A stretch of 64,000 nucleotides of DNA from Chrysaora quinquecirrha (taxonomy: Eukaryota; Cnidaria; Scyphozoa; Semaeostomeae; Pelagiidae): contig JACTAT010000060.1 in NCBI GenBank assembly GCA_014526335.1, positions 1,616,598-1,680,597 of the forward strand. The letters are read 5' to 3'. Of this stretch, positions 58,975 to 64,000 are shown one piece after another. The notes under the pieces were generated by a model. The model was not told the origin of the DNA. It searched no databases and worked only from the letters and a program-made list of their open reading frames with translations. Each line of letters begins with the position of its first letter. The stretch's first letter is position 1. The translations under genes were made by a program, and so were the position numbers.

Positions 58975-59099
58975 CTAACACAAAGCGAAGGCAAAATCAC
59001 TAAGATTTCTGGTGACTGGGACTCAAAGACAATTTTGAGAAGGCTCCACTGGAAGGAAATACTACAGTCGTCCGGTGGAGCAAGGTAAAGCCACATCTT

Positions 59100-60760
59100 T
59101 CTACAGAGGCTCAACAGGTAAGAAACCCGAAAGTCAATCAAAGCATGAGCAGTGCACTCATATCCAGCATTACTTTGCACCAAATATGCCATGAATGCTC
59201 ACCCATTTATACCAGGGTTGATAACACCGACACAGGCAAGATGCCCGATGGGAGGGAGACTAAGACACTTCCTACCCCAATGGGAAAAGATAACAACAGA
59301 TCAAGTTATCTTGGAATGGATAAAGGGATACAAAATCTCTCTCTTAAAATATCCGGGTCAAACATCAGAGCCAAATTAACTGAGCATGAACGAAAATCAG
59401 GCTCAAATAGTCTCAAAAGAGGTGCAAAACATGCTGGCCACGGGTGTCATTTGCCCAGCAAGCAACAAGATCAAGCAAATCATAAGAGCCATCTTTGTAC
59501 GGAAGAAAAGGGAAAAAGGCCAATACAGGCCCAATGTAAACCTAAAACCACTTAACGCAGTCACTCCATATGAGAAATCCAAAATGTAAACTCCTAACAC
59601 TGGTCAGTTCTAACACCCTCCTCGACAATAGAATTCCTGGGAGTAAAAATATACTCCAAGGAAATGACATTTGCAGTACCAGAGAGGAAAACGCAATCAA
59701 TCTTACAACTGTGTAAGGAAACTCTGGAAAATCCTGACATATCACTGAGATAAGCTAACAAATTTTCAGGGAAACTTATGTCCACAGCCCAAGCTTTCAT
59801 GCCAGCCCCATTAAAGGTCAGCTATCTTCAAATCTTTCTGACCGAAAACCTGGGTTCAAATTCTTACAAGACTAAGGTAAACTTGACCTTGATCATCACT
59901 TCAGATGCGGCAGGGGGTGCTCAGGGGGGCTGGGGTCCTCATTGCCACGGGATCTCTACAGGGGGCCCATAGAGCAAAAGAAACATTACATCAATGAGGT
60001 AGAAATGATAGCAGCTGAACTGGCCGTAAAAAAATTCACCAGGGTGGAGAACGTGAAATCCATACACCTCAGAGTGGACTTCCCTTTCTTATATAATGAA
60101 AATGCGGGGGAAAAGAAACCAAGTATCATAGAAATAGCAAAGAGGGTCGAGCAATACTTACTGTCAAAAGGGATCACCCTTACAGTAGAGTACATCCAAA
60201 CAAATCTGAACAAGGAGGCAGACTATGAGTTTCGGAACACTTGGGATTCCAGCTAGTGGAAACTTCAATCAAAGATCTTCCGAACTATTAACAACAATAA
60301 TGGAATATCAGCAATGCACAAGCCAATAGAAGGCATCAAAGTGGGAGAACATCCTCAAAAAATCCCAGGTTTTGGATTACATTAAAATTCATTTAGTCGA
60401 AAATAACTTGCTAAAGCCAATGAAGTTGTCCGAAAAGGCTAAAACACTTATGGGCCTCATTACTGCAAGCAGGGGATCGGAGCTTCACGCTCTACAGATC
60501 TCAAAAACTTGCAAAATCAGCAATTTGTATGAAATCTACCAATTAGGCAATGTAAAGCATTCAAAACAAGGGATCGTAAACCCACCAATCGCCTTTCAAG
60601 CATTCCCTCAAAATAAGGAACTTTGTCCAGCCTCATTCATTGAAGCCTACCTCAACATGATAAAGCCCTGGAGGGAAAACTTGCCCACTGCAGATTGGGA
60701 CATTTTCTGGCTTAGCATGAATCCACCTCAAAAGCCTATTACAAAACCTTCATGTGATTG
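59100..60760 (+). mobile_element. internally deleted DIRS-like retrotransposon
   Basis: Plus-strand pieces in order are: a pre-RT block, GGRLRHFLPQWEKITTDQV; N-terminal RT, EVQNMLATGVICPAS and VNLKPLN, ending at 59589; post-catalytic RT from 59628, FLGVKIYSKEMTFAVPE and LCKETLENPDISLR; RNase H-like, ITSDAAGGAQGGWG with HYINEVEMIAAELA, to 60256; and a tyrosine-recombinase block at 60372-60761, LMGLITASRGSELHALQIS (box I Arg) with FIEAYLNMIKPWREN. RT, RNase H and YR in this order is diagnostic of DIRS-like elements. The RT palm with the YxDD motif is missing between 59589 and 59628, and several stops and frame changes occur. The YR end is cut at about 60760, where a Penelope-like element abuts. 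It is dead. Confidence 0.8.
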
Positions 60761-62430
60761 ATGGAATGGTTTAAGGATAGTGCTTTGATTGTTGCGTTGT
60801 TGGTACAGAGCGTCGTGGCATGAAATATCAAAAACTTTGGTGAGGGCATTATTTACAGGATAACCAGAATTGAGGAAAAATTTGTGCATTTCTCTTTGAA
60901 GCTGTTGAAGAGGCAGAGAAGATGCACCAACGACATCATAGTAACAGATCAGGAAAAGGACCGGTATATGACTGGGAGATAAGATATTCTTGATATCCCA
61001 CGAACAGCCAGGCGTAGCTAGGACCGAGTTTACTACCCATAGCAACACCTCCAACTTGAACAAAATATTGTGATTTGAAGAGGAAGCCATTAGTAGTGAG
61101 AACAAGTTCAGCAAGGGGAAGAAGGGTAGATGTTGGGGGGTCTTGTGATGGTCGGAGATCCAGAAAGTATTTGAGTGCGATGAGACCATCAGCATTTGGA
61201 ATGACATTGTAGAGTTATTTGGCGTCCATTGTGAAGAGTTATCTTTCGGAGGCTTTGAAGTTGAAGTTGTTGAATATGTGTAGGTCTTCGGATGTGTCTT
61301 TAACATAGGTGAGCAAAGTTTTTACGATAGGCCTGAGAATGGCATCAAGGAATATGGCAATTTGAGACGAAGAGCAGGAGACGGCGGAAACGATAGGGCG
61401 ACCAGGGTTGTTGGATTTGGGTATCTTTGGCAACATGTAAAAAATGGGAGTACAGAGGTGTCAAGATTACAGCTTTGTAGCATTGACGGGAAGGTTGTTG
61501 TTATCTATTTCGACTTGGATTGTAGTGATGATTGTTTTGTTGAATTTATTTGTAGGATTGCAGGCAGAGCGACAGTAGAGATCGGTGTTGCATTCGAGTT
61601 GTGAGAGGCCTTCTTTGTCATACAGCTCTCTGCTCCAAACCACAACACAAATACCTATGTCTGCAGGCTTGATGACGATGTTGGTGCGATTTTTCAAACG
61701 TTCTAGGGCTTTGAATTCATTGCATGTAAGGTTTGGGCGATTGATGTACTGATTGAAGTTGATTCTTCAGATTTTGTTGCGGCATTTGTTGATATACAGA
61801 TCAAGGGAGTTGAGAGTGCCAGAAGGAGGTGTCCATTTGGGCTTATTGTTTGGGAATAGATTTTCATTTAAATAAGCTGCTGGAGAATTGGAAGGGAGTG
61901 GAGTAACTTTATTACTGTCTTCAGAATTAGAATTATGGAAATGGGCTTTTAGACGAAGTTTGTGAAAAAAATTGTCAGTGTCGTGCATGGTTTGAAATTC
62001 ATCAATCTTTTTTTTTAGTGGAATATTTTTTGGGGCTTTATTTAAAACAGAGATTTCATCAGCGTCTAGAGAAAGATCTTCAGGAATGGTGCGAACAATA
62101 TTGGTATTTTCAGCAGGTTGGGTAGGATTGCCTATAGGTCTTGTACAGAGTTTATCAAATTTGGATTCTTTGGTTGATATTAAAGAATTGAATAGTTTCT
62201 CATTCAGTTCATGAATTTTACGACAAATATTGATGAAATGATCATAGTTGGTGCAAAGAAATCTGAGACATTGAACAATAGTTGGTAATTTAGATGAACA
62301 ATCATTAAGGGATCGTTGAAAACAGGTAATAGACGATTGCATAAGATTACAAGAGCATTGATGTAAGTGTCTGTCTATAGCGCAAGATTTGAATTCAGAA
62401 TGAAATTCGACGTTACTAAAACACGGAACG
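60757..62430 (-). mobile_element. Penelope-like element relic (reverse transcriptase)
   Basis: Minus-strand blocks in order are: an N-terminal region from about 62430 with KKKIDEFQTMHDTDNFFHKL, WTPPSGTLNSLDLYINKCRN; after an in-frame stop at about 61766, NRTNIVIKPADIGICVVVWS; MLPKIPKSNNPGRPIVSAVS, LDAILRPIVKTLLTYVKDTS; in another frame QVGGVAMGSKLGPSYAWLFV; and CYYDVVGASSLPLQQLQREM. KPAD.G..VVVW, FY.LPKIHK..NPGRPI and AMGSKxGPxYA are the standard Penelope-type RT blocks. The catalytic YxDD position reads YYDV, so an Asp is lost. No GIY-YIG domain remains, and the copy stops where the DIRS-like relic begins. Confidence 0.8.
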
Positions 62431-62560
62431 AGGGGAACAGGCCAGTAACAGGCCGAACAAGCAAGGAACAGGCCAGTAACAAGCGGAACAAGCAAGGAAC
62501 AGGCCAGTAACAAGCGGAACAAGCAAGGAACAGGTCAGTAACAAGCGGAACAAGCCAGTG
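62425..62560. repeat. 31-bp minisatellite, about four copies
   Basis: CAAGGAACAGGCCAGTAAC and GCGGAACAAG alternate with a 31-bp period. It lies at the 5' edge of the Penelope-like coding relic and extends its open frame as LLLACSLLVPLVTGLF-like sequence by chance. Confidence 0.85.
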
Positions 62561-63812
62561 TCACATTGAACAAAGCATAGAATTAGCGTGGGTATATGGC
62601 TGTACTGACTAAACCCCACAGAATGACAGTAACAATGCCGCAAAAATAAGACGAAGGAGAAAAGGGCTGTCCATCCCAACTGAAAATTTGAAACACGTTT
62701 TTTGCCGAAGCTGAACAGGAATTTAGGAACTTAGGCCCCTTTCATCTGGCTTTATTTTTGACTTCCACGTATTTTTTTACAAGAAAAAAGGAATCTGGGC
62801 CAGTACTGAAAGTTTCTTAAATTATCAGATTTTGAGTAAGCGGAGTTTCTTACGAGTTTCTTAAAGGTTCCATAACAATCTTCATGTTCACTAACTGCGC
62901 CCCTGTGAACTTCTGAAACCAGTACTATTTGAAAACTTTCCGATGTTTACACTTCATTAAAGTACATTCCGGGTAATATGACACAGGAAACAAGTGAGAT
63001 AAATTAGAATATGTCAAGGATTTCCTTTGTTAAAAGTAAATAGTTTCTTAAGTTATATTTTCCCAGTACTGGAATTTCTTAATTTTTTGGCATTCTTAGA
63101 GTTGAGTTTCTTATGTGCAGTTTGCTATAAAAAAGATATGTGTAGGGATAGAATCTTCAAAACAACGTTGAGCAAGTAAGCTGATTGGTCAAGCTTCTGT
63201 ATTGAACCACGCGTGACTGACTCATAGGAAGGCATTAAAATGAAACGATGGAAATCAAAATCAGAAAAAGTATACCTTGTACCGCGGCCGGCACATCCCA
63301 GGTGGGGCCTCTGTTGACATCCTTGTTGATTTCAAGGTGGATTTCACTCCTAATCTTTTTGCTTTCAAGCAAACTCAATCAAAAATCTTTTTCTTCTTTA
63401 AAAATCTCGTACACTTTTCCAGTGAATGAAATGCCCCTCGATTCAAATCACGGTTCTGTGTTTTCAAATCTTTTTGCTATATTGCCTTAGAATTCATTAC
63501 GAGGTTCCGGGGTGAAAATGATTCATCCGATTGCATGAAATAAAACCATTGGTAGTTAGACACCCTAGTTATGTTTCACAAATAATGTTTTTGCGGAGGA
63601 AAATTCATACCTTCCAGCCGAAACAAATTGAACTTAAAACAGCTCCTTCGTAGTAGTAAATAATGTTTCCTCCGCAAAAGAACAAAGGGGCTGCAACATA
63701 GCACAGCTGTGGCGTCTTAACACCCACAGCAGAATATGGAAAAGGTATCTGCACTTTGGCGAAGACATATGCCGGTCGGTCATTCTCCTAATCGACTGAC
63801 ATCGGTGAATAC
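62561..63812. other. gene-free region with short repeats and a hairpin
   Basis: CCAGTACTG followed by a TTTCTTAA-bearing block and GAGTTTCTTA occurs at about 62798 and again at about 63064 (direct repeats). TTTTGCGGAGGAAA at about 63588 is matched by TTTCCTCCGCAAAA at about 63666, an inverted repeat with a loop of about 65 bp. No gene is supported. Confidence 0.5.
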
Positions 63813-64000
63813 CAGGGCCGCCGAGAGCTTTCGGAGGCCCAGGGGCAAAACTGTGATTTGAGGCCTCTTGCGAGCGAAGAGAGCAGAAAATTTTTCCAAC
63901 ACGTCCTTTAGATTAGCTTAAAATGCATTTCAGAGCATTTCCTGCAGTCAAAATATAAAAAATCTTCAATTATGAGGCCCTTAGACCCAGTGGTCCTGGG
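63813..64000 (+). mobile_element. possible hAT-type transposon end, cut by the window
   Basis: CAGGGCCGCCGAGAG at 63813, followed by GGAGGCCCAGGGGCAAAA and GAGGCC-rich sequence, resembles the CAGGG-type termini of hAT elements. The other end lies outside the window, so neither pairing nor an 8-bp duplication can be seen. It is a tentative call from the terminal motif only. Confidence 0.3.

Noticed and set aside
58743..59192. 149-codon minus-strand frame
   Set aside because: The Ser/Glu-rich frame bounded by splice signals (58681-58974) is a better candidate, and the left part overlaps it out of frame.
61767..62522. Signal-peptide-like Leu-rich N-terminus of the Penelope frame (LLLACSLLVPLVTG)
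   Set aside because: It is encoded by the 31-bp minisatellite and not by the conserved Penelope region.

Overview
This is eukaryotic, animal-type DNA: AT-rich, intron-bearing and crowded with decayed transposons. The retroelement mix (Penelope-like, DIRS-like, RTE-like and L2/CR1-like LINE pieces), the P-element-like transposase and the zinc-finger tyrosine recombinases are a combination I associate with cnidarians and some other marine invertebrates. That placement is inference. I found no bacterial operons, CRISPR array or rRNA.

Left part (1-33 kb). 1-3.3 kb holds two broken minus-strand transposon genes: a P-element/THAP9-like transposase running off the left edge, and a Crypton-like tyrosine recombinase. 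5.7-7.3 kb is an intact-looking 1.54-kb inverted-repeat element with 207-bp ends and a 7-bp target duplication. 7.9-11.7 kb carries the two best gene models of this half: a minus-strand multi-exon gene and a plus-strand single-exon coiled-coil gene. Both have TATA boxes and nearby CACGTG boxes, and the second sits behind tandem copies of a promoter-like module. 11.7-12.3 kb is a 79-bp tandem repeat ending in a tRNA-like SINE head. 12.8-17.4 kb is a very AT-rich, frameshifted minus-strand coding relic split by an RTE-like LINE end. 18.0-19.2 kb is a second inverted-repeat element with a LINE tail inside it. 19.7-29.6 kb holds several broken genes of uncertain identity. 31.8-33.5 kb has short dispersed and tandem repeats.

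Centre (33.47-54.02 kb) is about 20 kb of a 72-bp satellite, roughly 280 units, with higher-order repeats and one LINE-tail insertion. Because 72 is divisible by 3, one minus-strand frame stays open and reads as a hydrophobic 24-residue repeat. On the plus strand every consensus unit carries a donor-like AAG|GTAAG, a branch-point-like TGCTAAC and an acceptor-like TACTAG, so the array resembles a string of 63-nt introns separated by 9-nt exons.

Right part (54-64 kb). A long imperfect hairpin marks the satellite edge. Beside it is a minus-strand gene with three phase-1 micro-exons, two zinc fingers, an acidic linker and a truncated tyrosine-recombinase domain; its long intron holds a 145-bp tandem repeat. 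Next come a deleted DIRS-like retrotransposon (+) abutting a broken Penelope-like element (-), then simple repeats and a possible hAT-type end cut by the window edge. Almost every recognisable gene here is a mobile-element relic. The exceptions, as hypotheses, are the 7.9-11.7 kb gene pair and the zinc-finger/recombinase gene.
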